Assembly: GCF_947492535.1 (NCBI RefSeq)
Contig: NZ_CANLNH010000022.1
Location: 1 to 52,561, forward strand
From: an uncultured Dokdonia sp.
GTDB taxonomy: Bacteria > Bacteroidota > Bacteroidia > Flavobacteriales > Flavobacteriaceae
Direction of reading: 5' to 3'
DNA: 52,561 nucleotides
Shown: in pieces, positions 8,178 through 17,246 of the stretch
How positions within the stretch are numbered: the first letter of the stretch is position 1
How the letters are laid out: every line of letters starts with the position of its first letter
The notes under the pieces: model-generated
The model's database searches: none
The model's input: only the letters and a program-made list of their open reading frames with translations
Told to the model about the DNA's origin: nothing
Made by a program: the position numbers and the translations under genes

Positions 8178-8243
8178 TTAAAAGAAGCTGGAATTACTGG
8201 TGTAAAGTACAGTGACAATATGGATTTAACAGTTGGGTTTTAA
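8178..8243 (+). pseudogene. 3-prime remnant of a fifth imm11-like gene
   Basis: Right after the 7589 gene, in another frame, an uninterrupted stretch reads LKEAGITGVKYSDNMDLTVGF and stop. It aligns with the C-terminus of the upstream copy (IEEANITGIKFKELEKYKYPF). Only the last 21 codons survive, so this is the tail of a former gene joined to the present one by deletion or recombination between tandem copies. Confidence 0.65.
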
Positions 8244-8264
8244 TAAATAGAATACTATAAAACT

Positions 8265-8304
8265 AAACGAGTTTGACTTAATAGTTAGGCTCGTTTTATT
8301 TTTA
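8265..8304. terminator. Terminator between immunity array and envelope operon
   Basis: Arms aaacgag (8265-8271) and ctcgttt (8290-8296) followed by tatttttat. It lies between converging transcripts and could serve the immunity array; function for the leftward operon is less clear. Confidence 0.6.
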
Positions 8305-8339
8305 TAGATCTTTTTTCACCTAACTAATAATTAAATTAC

Positions 8340-9824
8340 TTACTTCTTTCTCAACACCCCATCTATCGCTCCCGTAACATCCTCAGAAACTTTCAAAAAG
8401 TAAATAGCCAACAGGTACCCAATACCTAATAGTACAGATTTGACAACAATGTTTACAAAAGGATAGAACGAAAAGTCCCAAAAGTAAAAACCACAAAAGA
8501 AAGCAATTAATAATAATAGTGTCTTAAAAGAGCCTTTCGTAAACGGTTGCATCTCAAACTTCTTATAAACGATAACTATCTTACATAGCGTATAGAGCAC
8601 CGAAGCTACAAACGTAGCAATCGCAGCACCATTAATACCGTATATGGGTATAAAAATGGTATTCAATACAATGGCGATCACCACTAACACCACCCCTAAT
8701 ACAAGAATAATTCTGTAATAATCACTATTGTATAATATCGCATTATTAATGCCCAGACAATTATCTAATAGCTTTGCAGCACCTATAAACAAGACCACAT
8801 AAAGTCCGCTTCTATAACTAGCCGTCACCATATCATATAAGCTAGCCAAATTACACGTAATCAATAGAAACAATAAGGAAGCTATAACAAACAAGGTAAG
8901 CGAACTCTTATGATAGAGTTTACGCATATCGTCGTAGCGTTTTTCATTAAGCATTTGAGCTACCATAGGATAGGTAATTTGGTGCATCGCTCTCGCGGGA
9001 ACAGCAATCACGGTAGCAATATAAATAGCCACTGAATAGAAAGCAACATTCTCTATATTTTCAAACAGGCCTAACATAAACTTATCTAAATCCAATAATA
9101 GACTTGCTACAGAACCTGCAATAATAATAAGCATGGTATACTTCACAATAGAAGTAAAGCCTTGAGGACGTTTGTTAGGATTACTAATACTTCGTAGCGT
9201 ATGCCGAATGTATTTTGGTCTTTTTAAAGAAAAGGAATATAAACACATAATCAGCATACGAGATACATATACGAACACAAGAAATATTAAAAATGTGTCT
9301 ATCGTTATACTATTAAAAGCCAATAGTACTAGGAGAACCGTAATTGCTAACCGATGGAATACTTCTTTCATAAAGTTCCCAAAAATGGTCTTAAACTGTA
9401 CTTTTGACCATGCAAAAAAGGCTTCAAAATAGGCAGAAGAAATCGATATAATTAATATATACCAAACGTATTCATAAACAATAGCATTTTTTGTAGCTAA
9501 AAATGACGCTATCTGCTCATAAAAAAAGAAGCAAATAAATGTTCCTGGAATTGCTACTACCAGCGGCAATAAAAGCATCCAATTTAAAAATACACTTTGT
9601 TCGCTATCACTATAAGACGAATAAAACTTCACCAAGGTATTTTGAACCCCAAATGCCATAAAAGGCATTAAAATCATAGCCGTAGATACGATAAAGCTTA
9701 CCAAACCATAATAGGTCTCAGACATAAAATTGATATACAGGTATAAGGTATTAAGCGCACCAATTGCAAACCCTAGATAGGTTGTAAGTAGATTATTAAA
9801 AGATTGCTTAATAACAATGCCCAT
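8340..9824 (-). CDS. Polysaccharide/lipid-linked oligosaccharide flippase (MATE/MOP superfamily)
   Basis: 494 residues, nearly all in 12-14 predicted membrane helices, beginning MGIVIKQSFNNLLTTYLGFAIGALNTLYLY, the opening typical of Wzx/MVF-type flippases of Bacteroidota. The family moves undecaprenyl-linked sugars across the inner membrane. The gene ends a leftward operon and starts 1 bp after the glycosyltransferase stop, so the two are likely co-translated and act on the same surface glycan. The substrate cannot be read from the sequence. Length is normal for the family. Confidence 0.8.
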   Translation of the reverse strand: MGIVIKQSFNNLLTTYLGFAIGALNTLYLYINFMSETYYGLVSFIVSTAMILMPFMAFGVQNTLVKFYSSYSDSEQSVFLNWMLLLPLVVAIPGTFICFFFYEQIASFLATKNAIVYEYVWYILIISISSAYFEAFFAWSKVQFKTIFGNFMKEVFHRLAITVLLVLLAFNSITIDTFLIFLVFVYVSRMLIMCLYSFSLKRPKYIRHTLRSISNPNKRPQGFTSIVKYTMLIIIAGSVASLLLDLDKFMLGLFENIENVAFYSVAIYIATVIAVPARAMHQITYPMVAQMLNEKRYDDMRKLYHKSSLTLFVIASLLFLLITCNLASLYDMVTASYRSGLYVVLFIGAAKLLDNCLGINNAILYNSDYYRIILVLGVVLVVIAIVLNTIFIPIYGINGAAIATFVASVLYTLCKIVIVYKKFEMQPFTKGSFKTLLLLIAFFCGFYFWDFSFYPFVNIVVKSVLLGIGYLLAIYFLKVSEDVTGAIDGVLRKK

Positions 9825-9825
9825 A

Positions 9826-11133
9826 TTATAAACTATGTATAAGTGTTGCTAACGTTTTGGTTAATTCTTTACGATGGTATTTTGAAATAATGTCTCTATT
9901 ATTCTGAGTATTATTAGAAACGCTATAGTTTTCAAATAACGCTATTAAAACCTTCTCTAATGTTTCTTCTTGATTGTAATTGAGGTAATACCCACTTTTA
10001 GTTGAAGTAATAATCTCACCTACATCTGCATCTTTAGGCCCCATTCCTAAAATAGGACGTTTGGCTGCTAAATATTCAAATATTTTCCCAGGAATAATTC
10101 CTTTGGTGATTTCGGCATCAATTTCAATAAGTAACAATACAGCCGCTTGTCGCTGTAATGTGATCGCTTCTTGATGCGAAACATATCCAACAAGTGTAAG
10201 GTATTTTTCTAGTCCGTGATTTGTAATAGCATCTATCACTTCTTGGCTTACTTTTCCAACAAGTTTTAATTCAAAGTGTTTCTCAAACTGATCATACTCT
10301 TCTACCAATTTTGCTAATACTTTCCAGAGCACTATAGGATTTCTATCTGATAATAAAGAGCCTATATGAGATATCGTAAAATTTGTATCTACGATAACCT
10401 CTTCAGTAGGTGTTGTATCAAAACCATTGGTAATTACTGTAATTGGTTTATGAGTAATCGCACTAAACTCTTTCTTTGTCGTCTGACTCGTCACAATCAC
10501 ATGATCGGCGGTTTCTAATACCGTTCGTTCTAGATTCTTATGCTTCTGCTTCGTTTTAGCAGTCATCTTCAGCTTATCATGATACCCTATCGTCGTCCAA
10601 GGATCTCTGAAATCGGTAATCCACTGTATTGTTTTAGAGCCTCCAGCGGTGATTTTCGCTTTAAGCAGTAAACCAATTAAATGCATACTGTGTGGCGGTC
10701 CTGTTGTAATCACAGTATCTATAGCATGCTTAGACATATACTCCGTTAGAAACGCAACAGAGGGCTGTACCCAACCTACACGCGCATCGGGCACAAAAAA
10801 ATTACCGCGTATATACAATAATAAGCGTTGTATAAAAGATTGCTTGGCTTTCTTAGGAACAATGCCAGCACTAATGGTTTTGGTTTGCTTACGCGAAAGT
10901 ATACTCGCAAAGCGATACGGTTCTTTGATAGGACGTTTAATAATCGTTACCGAATCAGGCACCTCATCAAGCATCGAAGCGTCTACAATAGGATAATTTG
11001 GGTTTTCTGGTGTATAAACAATAGGTTCAATATCAAAATGAGATAAGTACTTTACAAACTTAAGCCATCGTTGTACACCTGGTCCTCCAGCAGGAGGCCA
11101 GTAATAACAAATGATAAGTACTTTTTTTGACAT
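9826..11133 (-). CDS. Glycosyltransferase, GT4-like
   Basis: 435 residues with the two-Rossmann (GT-B) layout. The N-terminus has YYWPPAGGPGVQRWLKFVKYL, the WPP-GG-GVQR acceptor-side signature common in Bacteroidota envelope glycosyltransferases. WITDFRDPW falls mid-protein. The C-terminal domain has GIIPGKIFEYLAAKRPIL (about 338-358), the nucleotide-sugar contact region of GT4 enzymes. It probably adds a sugar to a lipid-linked or surface glycan on the cytosolic face of the membrane. It lies 6 bp after yfhO and 1 bp before the flippase in one operon. Donor and acceptor are unknown. Confidence 0.82.
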   Translation of the reverse strand: MSKKVLIICYYWPPAGGPGVQRWLKFVKYLSHFDIEPIVYTPENPNYPIVDASMLDEVPDSVTIIKRPIKEPYRFASILSRKQTKTISAGIVPKKAKQSFIQRLLLYIRGNFFVPDARVGWVQPSVAFLTEYMSKHAIDTVITTGPPHSMHLIGLLLKAKITAGGSKTIQWITDFRDPWTTIGYHDKLKMTAKTKQKHKNLERTVLETADHVIVTSQTTKKEFSAITHKPITVITNGFDTTPTEEVIVDTNFTISHIGSLLSDRNPIVLWKVLAKLVEEYDQFEKHFELKLVGKVSQEVIDAITNHGLEKYLTLVGYVSHQEAITLQRQAAVLLLIEIDAEITKGIIPGKIFEYLAAKRPILGMGPKDADVGEIITSTKSGYYLNYNQEETLEKVLIALFENYSVSNNTQNNRDIISKYHRKELTKTLATLIHSL

Positions 11134-11139
11134 GAATGT

Positions 11140-13575
11140 TTATGCTTCTTCTTCAGTCACATGTTGGTTTTTCTTTCTGAAACTCATATAGAGTCCTCCA
11201 AAAACAATCAGTAACAATATGATAGAACTAGAAAGGGTAATCATACTTCCTTTTTTAACGACAGGAGGATCAAATGTAAACTGAATATCATGCGATCCTT
11301 TAGGCACTTTAAGACCACGTAACATATAGTTGGTTTCAATAATAGGGGCTTCTTGCCCATCTATCGTAGCGATCCAACCATTTTTATAATAGGCTTCAGA
11401 AAAAACAGCAAATCCATCTTGCGAATTGGTTGCTTTATAGGTCATTTCATTAGGTGCTGCTTTTAGTAATTCGATACGAGAAAGGCTATCTTTTTTAAGT
11501 GTATAATTAGCTAATTCAGATTGATATGCTTCTCTAACAACAGCTGTTTTCTTAGTATCTATACTATCTAATGCATCGTATACTGCATTATAATCGGGTA
11601 CTGTCTGAATCTCATCTACAAACCATGCAGGACCATTAGCATATGGATTACGTTGTGCATACATATTGCCTTCATTATCTTGAATGACATACTTCACATT
11701 CAGCATATTTAGTACACCTATTTTACCTCTCAATACTTTATCGTACATATCTTCCATACGTTGTGGTCGCACCGCAGAATAGCCATTCAACGAATTAAAG
11801 AAATACGAAGTATGTGAATTATTAAAGCCTCTAAATTGATCTAATACTCTAAAATGTCCGTTGTCATTTAAGATAGATTCATCGACTTGTGTTGGCACAA
11901 AGTATTCTCTGTATTCTCTTTCAGAAATAAAGTTTTCTTCATTAACACTACGTCTATCTACAGCGACTAAATCTACTACCACAAAAAGTCCAATAAGAAC
12001 AATCGCTATATTTTCTGATACTTTCTTTTTAAAAGTGAGCCATAATATTCCCGCAACACCAATAATAAATAGAAAAGAGCGTAGACTATCGCTCTTTAAT
12101 ACATTGAGTCTATCTTCCTTAATTGCTTCTAAAATAGGTGCCTGCTCTCCTACGGCCATGCCTGCTTCTCTAGAAGATCGTAAGTCAAATAAACTCCCGC
12201 CAAACAAGTAAAACAATAAACACAAGCCTCCTAAAATTCCAGAAGCAATGTATAATTTTTTAAGACGTTCTTTTTGATCTTCTTTATCATTCAGGAATCG
12301 GTAGAGTCCAAAAACAGCTGCAATCGGGACAAGTAATTCTAAAATTGCCTGAATACTCGATACCGCTCTAAACTTATTATAAAACGGAACAAAATCGATA
12401 AAAAAGCGTGTAAGTCCTTCAAAGTTTTTTCCCCAACTTAGCATGAGAGAAAGGACCATTCCTCCTACCAACCACCATCGTAAACGGCCTTTAACTAACA
12501 ATAAACCAAGCAACGCCATAAAAACGACTGTAATCCCTAGATACGGAGGTGCCTCTACAAAAGGTTGTTCTCCCCAATACAACGGAACTCCTGAATAATA
12601 TTTTGCCTCTGAAGGAGAAGCTCCTAATTGCAAGTATTTATTATAAAGCTCGGATTCATTTCCTAAATCGGATGCTCTCCCTGCTCCAAATAATTTAGGA
12701 ATAAGCAAGTTTAACGATTCCATTTTCCCATAACTATACTCTGTGATATAGTCATAAGATAATCCGTCGCTTTTTTCACCACCAAGAGTATTTTTAGGTT
12801 GTAATAACTTCTCCCCTCGTATACTGGTTTTTGCATACTCGGCTGTAGAAAGTAAGGTCGTCGCATTGGTAGCCAGTCCTAATAACACCGCTGCGATTAA
12901 TACCCCTACTGATTTAAAAAAATGAGGTACTTCTTTTTTCTTATACGCATCTACCAGATACGCAATACCTAAAATCACCACAGCAAGTCCTAGGTAATAC
13001 GTCATTTGATAGTGATTTGCTTGCACTTCGAGCCCCATCGCCACAGCAGTGAGTATAAAACCCCAGAGATATCGCTTTTGAAAGGTGAGTATAATACCCG
13101 ACAATACTAAAGGAAAATAAGCAATCGCGTGCGCTTTGGAATTATGCCCCACGCCAATAATAATAATGAGATAGGTAGAAAGTCCAAAAGCCAATGCGCC
13201 AATAACAGCATACTTCCAAGGTACACGCATTACGAGCATCAATACATAAAAACTCAGTAAATATAAAAACAGATAATCGGCTGGACGCGGTAAAAACCGA
13301 ATCAGCTTATCCAATTTATCCATATAATCATGCGGAAACTTAGCCCCCATTTGATAGGTAGGCATACCCCCATACGCACCATTGGTCCAATAAGTTTCTT
13401 CTCCTGTTTCTGCTCTATGTTCGTTATGCTGTTTTGCCATACCCTCGTATAGCTTGATATCATTCTGATAAATCATTTTACCTGATAACACAGGATTGAA
13501 ATACAGTAATGAAATGACTATAAATCCAAAAACAACAAAAAGATGTGGTAAGAAACGTTTGAATTGAAAATTCAT
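11140..13575 (-). CDS. YfhO-family integral membrane protein
   Basis: 811 residues. About 12 membrane helices fill the first 550 residues; a soluble domain (about 560-765) and one last helix before a charged tail follow. This fits the YfhO/GT-C superfamily, in which some members add sugars to (lipo)teichoic acids in Gram-positives; in Bacteroidota the substrate is not known. The N-terminus keeps acidic residues in the first extracytoplasmic loop (around YQNDIKLYEGMAKQHNEHR), as GT-C enzymes do for catalysis. It heads the glycosyltransferase-flippase operon, which supports a role in envelope glycan assembly. Confidence 0.8.
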   Translation of the reverse strand: MNFQFKRFLPHLFVVFGFIVISLLYFNPVLSGKMIYQNDIKLYEGMAKQHNEHRAETGEETYWTNGAYGGMPTYQMGAKFPHDYMDKLDKLIRFLPRPADYLFLYLLSFYVLMLVMRVPWKYAVIGALAFGLSTYLIIIIGVGHNSKAHAIAYFPLVLSGIILTFQKRYLWGFILTAVAMGLEVQANHYQMTYYLGLAVVILGIAYLVDAYKKKEVPHFFKSVGVLIAAVLLGLATNATTLLSTAEYAKTSIRGEKLLQPKNTLGGEKSDGLSYDYITEYSYGKMESLNLLIPKLFGAGRASDLGNESELYNKYLQLGASPSEAKYYSGVPLYWGEQPFVEAPPYLGITVVFMALLGLLLVKGRLRWWLVGGMVLSLMLSWGKNFEGLTRFFIDFVPFYNKFRAVSSIQAILELLVPIAAVFGLYRFLNDKEDQKERLKKLYIASGILGGLCLLFYLFGGSLFDLRSSREAGMAVGEQAPILEAIKEDRLNVLKSDSLRSFLFIIGVAGILWLTFKKKVSENIAIVLIGLFVVVDLVAVDRRSVNEENFISEREYREYFVPTQVDESILNDNGHFRVLDQFRGFNNSHTSYFFNSLNGYSAVRPQRMEDMYDKVLRGKIGVLNMLNVKYVIQDNEGNMYAQRNPYANGPAWFVDEIQTVPDYNAVYDALDSIDTKKTAVVREAYQSELANYTLKKDSLSRIELLKAAPNEMTYKATNSQDGFAVFSEAYYKNGWIATIDGQEAPIIETNYMLRGLKVPKGSHDIQFTFDPPVVKKGSMITLSSSIILLLIVFGGLYMSFRKKNQHVTEEEA

Positions 13576-13689
13576 ATAAATGGCTTAAAGTATACAAACA
13601 AAAATAACAGAAAAAAGACGAAGATACACTACAGTATGCTACTACATCTTAAAGATTAGTGTTAATAAATAATGGTGAGTACTATGGGG

Positions 13690-13709
13690 TACGCTTTCGC
13701 GAAAGCGTA
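13690..13709. repeat. Dispersed palindrome, full intergenic copy
   Basis: tacgctttcgcgaaagcgta, a perfect 20-bp dyad followed by taaag, between the DUF4834 gene and yfhO. A hairpin here in the operon transcript could separate expression of the two genes, but no T run follows. Confidence 0.9.
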
Positions 13710-13716
13710 TAAAGAA

Positions 13717-13977
13717 TTAATCAATTTCTTCAAAATCAATATATTCTCCAACTACGTTTTTAGATTTTTTTTCAACTGGCTGTGGCTCTGGTGTGTTTTG
13801 GTCTTGAAATCCTCCAAATCCTTTGAAAGCAGTCTCCATTTTTTGTCCAGCTTTCATTGCTATATAACGCATAAGATACGGTAATAGCAATTTTGCTAAA
13901 AAACGTAGTGCTACATATACCAAGACGATGATTAAAACCGTTTTAAAAAAACCATCTAGTGCTGAAAGTAAAAGCAT
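13717..13977 (-). CDS. DUF4834-family small membrane protein
   Basis: 86 residues: one N-terminal membrane helix (FKTVLIIVLVYVALRFLAKLLLPYLMRYIAM), then an amphipathic AGQKMETAFKGFG and an acidic tail ending GEYIDFEEID. This is the DUF4834 pattern of Flavobacteriia. The function is unknown. It is the first gene of the leftward set with yfhO, the glycosyltransferase and the flippase, 142 bp ahead of yfhO with the palindrome in between. Confidence 0.75.
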   Translation of the reverse strand: MLLLSALDGFFKTVLIIVLVYVALRFLAKLLLPYLMRYIAMKAGQKMETAFKGFGGFQDQNTPEPQPVEKKSKNVVGEYIDFEEID

Positions 13978-14077
13978 TGTTTGAAATTTTAGTTAAAAAC
14001 TGCTTAAGGAAAGCCTATTAAGACATCTGTTAAGAAACTGATTTTTTAATTTTAGAGCAAACCTCAGAGCATTAAAT

Positions 14078-14127
14078 CTCGATTATCGAGTAAAATTAGG
14101 CATTATGATTAATAACAACTGCCTAAT
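14078..14127. other. Two small dyads in the divergent promoter region
   Basis: CTCGAT-t-ATCGAG (14078-14090) and an 8-bp inverted pair attaggca (14095-14102) / tgcctaat (14120-14127) lie between the divergent genes at 13977 and 14182. They could be operator sites; nothing in the sequence names a regulator. Confidence 0.35.
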
Positions 14128-14154
14128 AAAGCATAAAAAAATGATAAATTCTTA

Positions 14155-14162
14155 TATATTTG
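14155..14162 (+). promoter_or_regulatory. Possible -7 box (TAnnTTTG) of the 14182 gene
   Basis: TATATTTG ends 19 bases before the ATG, giving a short leader. No TTG -33 box is evident at the expected distance. Confidence 0.4.
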
Positions 14163-14181
14163 AACGCTAACTCCAATCAAC

Positions 14182-15204
14182 ATGTACAAACCGATTCATA
14201 GACTCTTCACATTTTTATGCCTTACGGCTAGTATTTCTGTGTATAGTCAATATACTGAGACCATTAACTCCAATCGTCCTGGAGAATCTCAAGGAGCATT
14301 TTCTGTAGGAACGCAAGTCATACAAGCAGAAACTGGTGTTGATTTAGGAAATGATACGCATAGTCTTTTAAATACCGATATTGATATCACTGGTTTTAAT
14401 CTTGATTTGAGGTATGGCTTTTGGAAAGAGGCATTAGAAATCAGTGCATTTTTCAGATACCAATCTAATAATATTGCTTTTAGCTCAGGGAGTTCTGATA
14501 CACGAAGAATCAGTGGTATTGAAAATTTACAGTTAGGCGCAAAGTATCTTATTTATGATCCATATAAAAAAGGAGAAGATGAACCTAACTTGTATTCCTA
14601 TCACGATAATTTTAAATTTAAATGGAAAACATTAATCCCTGCCATTTCAGTGTATGCAGGAGGTGTTTTTGATTTTACAAATGATTTAGATACGAGACGA
14701 GAAGATGGTATCAGTCCTAACATCGCTATTATTACACAAAATAATTGGGGCCGTTGGGTATGGGTGAATAATATTATTGCAGATCGAGTTACGAGTGAGT
14801 TTCCTGGATATTCATGGATTACGACTATGACACATTCATTCAATCCAAAAATTGCTGCTTTCTTAGAATATCAATTAATTACTGGCGATCTCTATGCAGA
14901 TAATATAATACGTGGTGGTGGAGCTTACCTAATTACTAAAAACCTACAAGTAGATGTAAGTGGTTTAATTAATTTTAAAGACACGCCTTCACGATGGAAT
15001 ATCGCTACGGGGCTTTCTTGGCGTTTAGACCTTCATAAGAAAGATGAAAAAATAGAAGATACTAGTGGAGATGAAGACGAAGATGGAAAGAAAAAGAAAA
15101 AATCGGCTTCTAAGCGACAAGCAGATAAGATCAACAAGAAGAATAAAAAGAAGAGAAGAGATAGCGTTGACCCTGATGGTGGAGACGATGGCGATAATTT
15201 ATAA
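14182..15204 (+). CDS. Outer-membrane beta-barrel-like transporter family protein
   Basis: 340 residues. Signal peptide (1-22, ending SVYS). The mature start YTETINSNRPGESQGAFSVGTQVIQAETGV is typical of the Bacteroidota proteins grouped with the phenol-degradation MetA-like (transporter) barrels. Alternating beta-strand patterns continue to about residue 285, closing with SGLINFKDTPSRWNIATGLSWRLD. The last 55 residues are an odd, highly charged tail (DEDEDGKKKKKSASKRQ ... DGGDDGDNL), probably disordered and perhaps periplasmic. No substrate can be inferred. A possible partner is the acetyltransferase-like gene 18 bp downstream. Confidence 0.6.
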   Translation: MYKPIHRLFTFLCLTASISVYSQYTETINSNRPGESQGAFSVGTQVIQAETGVDLGNDTHSLLNTDIDITGFNLDLRYGFWKEALEISAFFRYQSNNIAFSSGSSDTRRISGIENLQLGAKYLIYDPYKKGEDEPNLYSYHDNFKFKWKTLIPAISVYAGGVFDFTNDLDTRREDGISPNIAIITQNNWGRWVWVNNIIADRVTSEFPGYSWITTMTHSFNPKIAAFLEYQLITGDLYADNIIRGGGAYLITKNLQVDVSGLINFKDTPSRWNIATGLSWRLDLHKKDEKIEDTSGDEDEDGKKKKKSASKRQADKINKKNKKKRRDSVDPDGGDDGDNL

Positions 15205-15222
15205 ACAGACGTATTTGACTAC

Positions 15223-16347
15223 ATGATTACCCTTAAAGAAATGAAAACCTCTGCGGAACTTAAACAGTTTGTTAAGTACCCGTTTTTGTTATATAAGAAT
15301 GAACCAAATTGGGTCCCTCCTATCATTGCTGATGAACTAGACAGCATGGATCCAACTAAAAATCCTGTATTTAAAAATGCAGAAGCACAATACTTTCTAG
15401 CATATAAAGACGGTAAACCCGTTGGACGCATCTGTGCTATTATAAATCACATCGAGGTAAAAGAACAAGGAAAACCTAAAATGCGTTTTGGATGGTTTGA
15501 TGCCATAGACGATATAGAAGTCACTAAAGTGCTTCTTAATAAAGTCAACGAAATAGGAAAAGCACACAATCTTGAATATATGGAAGGCCCTGTTGGGTTT
15601 TCAAATATGGAAAAAGCGGGGCTCCTTGTTGAAGGATATGAATACTTAAATACCATGATTACTTGGTATAACTTCTCATATTATAAAGATCATTTTGAGC
15701 AATTAGGATTTGAAAAAGCAGCTGAATGGGTGGAATTCAAAATAAAAATTGATCCGCCAGACAAGCAAAATCCAAAGGTTAAAAAGTTTGCTGACATTAT
15801 TGCAAAACGTTATGAACTAACCCCTTTACAGTTTAAAACGTCAAATGAAATTAAACCGTATGTAGATGAGATGTTTGGTTTATTAAATAAAACCTATGAT
15901 AAGCTTTCTACATTTGTACCCATACAGCAATATCAAATAGATCATTACAAAGAAAAGTATTTAAAATATGTACATCCTGATTTTATAAAGTGTGTACAGG
16001 ATAAAGATGGAAACTTAGTTGCTTTTGCCATCACAATGCCTTCGTTTTCTAAAGCACTTAAAAAAGCGAATGGGAAGTTATTTCCGTTTGGTTTTTATCA
16101 TTTATTAAAAGCTAAGAATAAGACAAGTACGGCGGCATTTTATCTTATTGGTATAGATCCTGAGTATCAAAATAAAGGGGTGACTGCTGTGATCTTTCAA
16201 ATGATGCAAGATCTATTTAATAATAGAGGGATCACAGATGTAGAAACCAATCCTGAACTAGAAGAGAATAAAGCGATACAACAGCTTTGGAAAAACTACG
16301 AACATGAGCTCCATAAACGTAGGAGAACGTATAGAAAGGATCTATAA
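15223..16347 (+). CDS. GNAT-like N-acyltransferase family protein
   Basis: 374 residues, cytosolic. The first half has the Bacteroidota pattern FLLYKNEPNWVPPIIADE ... FLAYKDGKPVGRICAIIN, a GNAT core strand-turn, and the second half a GNAT-like YLIGIDPEYQNKGVTAVIFQMM, where the acetyl-CoA loop (Q/RxxGxG/A) would be read as QNKGVT. Many database entries label this family GTP cyclohydrolase, which the sequence does not support. Substrate unknown. It follows the barrel gene by 18 bp and ends 1 bp from the converging OmpA gene. Confidence 0.65.
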   Translation: MITLKEMKTSAELKQFVKYPFLLYKNEPNWVPPIIADELDSMDPTKNPVFKNAEAQYFLAYKDGKPVGRICAIINHIEVKEQGKPKMRFGWFDAIDDIEVTKVLLNKVNEIGKAHNLEYMEGPVGFSNMEKAGLLVEGYEYLNTMITWYNFSYYKDHFEQLGFEKAAEWVEFKIKIDPPDKQNPKVKKFADIIAKRYELTPLQFKTSNEIKPYVDEMFGLLNKTYDKLSTFVPIQQYQIDHYKEKYLKYVHPDFIKCVQDKDGNLVAFAITMPSFSKALKKANGKLFPFGFYHLLKAKNKTSTAAFYLIGIDPEYQNKGVTAVIFQMMQDLFNNRGITDVETNPELEENKAIQQLWKNYEHELHKRRRTYRKDL

Positions 16348-16348
16348 A

Positions 16349-17140
16349 CTATTCTATAATTTCTATCTCAACCCTACGATCGTATTTATCTCCTTTACCT
16401 AAAGGTTCTAAGTAGGCTTTACCTTCATAACTTAATCTAGAGACATCTATCCCTCTACGAAGTAAAAAGGTGAATATTGCTTTAGCTCTATCTACAGAAA
16501 GAGATTTATTCCCAGTTTTTAAATTAATCCCATCTATTTTTGGATCCATAGTACCATGACAACAAATATGTCCTATCAGATGAATACGTATCTCTTTATG
16601 TGTATTTAAATACGTAAATAATTCTTGTAAAGCTATCGTGCTTTCTGGTAAAATACGATCTGTACCGCCTACAAAAAGAATCCCTTTTAGCACTACTTTA
16701 TCACCTACTTCTAAATTAGACAGGTCGTTAATAGTGGTTTTTTTCTCTACCTCTTCAGTATTAGAAATATCTTCTTTTTCAAACACATAACTAGAAATCA
16801 AAATATCTACTCTTCTATTCTCTGCAGAAGTACTTTCTAACTCACCAAAACCCTGTGTATAAATCACATAATTTTGATCAAATAATGTAGCAACAGTCAT
16901 TGCTCGTTTTTTTGACAAGTACAAATTATACGTATCAGTACCATATGCGTTTGCATATCCATCTATCTGTATAACTAAAGAATCAGATGCGATAACTAGC
17001 TGCTTTATACTATCTATTTTTTTATACTGAGCTTCATGAAGCGTATGTATATCATTTTCATAATATAAACGTATTTTATGCTCTGTTTGCGCTAACACGA
17101 CAAAGGGAAACCACAAGAATATAAAATGAAGAAATCTCAT
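16349..17140 (-). CDS. Periplasmic protein with two OmpA-like domains
   Basis: 263 residues. Signal peptide (1-17, ending VLAQ). Two OmpA-like peptidoglycan-binding domains in tandem: the first at about 25-113 with ENRRVDI, the second at about 150-262 with LIGHICCHG and a closing DRRVEIEI. Both keep the RR-x-(D/E) end of the fold. There is no barrel or lipobox, so the protein is probably free in the periplasm or held by peptidoglycan. The second domain carries a CC pair. It stands alone between converging and diverging neighbours. Confidence 0.75.
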   Translation of the reverse strand: MRFLHFIFLWFPFVVLAQTEHKIRLYYENDIHTLHEAQYKKIDSIKQLVIASDSLVIQIDGYANAYGTDTYNLYLSKKRAMTVATLFDQNYVIYTQGFGELESTSAENRRVDILISSYVFEKEDISNTEEVEKKTTINDLSNLEVGDKVVLKGILFVGGTDRILPESTIALQELFTYLNTHKEIRIHLIGHICCHGTMDPKIDGINLKTGNKSLSVDRAKAIFTFLLRRGIDVSRLSYEGKAYLEPLGKGDKYDRRVEIEIIE

Positions 17141-17246
17141 AAAAATGATTTTTTAACAAACGAGATAATGACAGACATAGTATATGTAATAAGCCTTTAA
17201 AAAATAAGTAAAACCAAAACTCTTTTATATCTTAGCTAGATAACCC

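Noticed and set aside
9172-9432. Plus-strand open frame within the flippase gene
   Set aside because: Antisense shadow of a conserved membrane protein; no signal or domain.
15223-16347. GTP cyclohydrolase, the usual database name of this family
   Set aside because: No cyclohydrolase zinc motif is visible; the fold pattern is GNAT-like.
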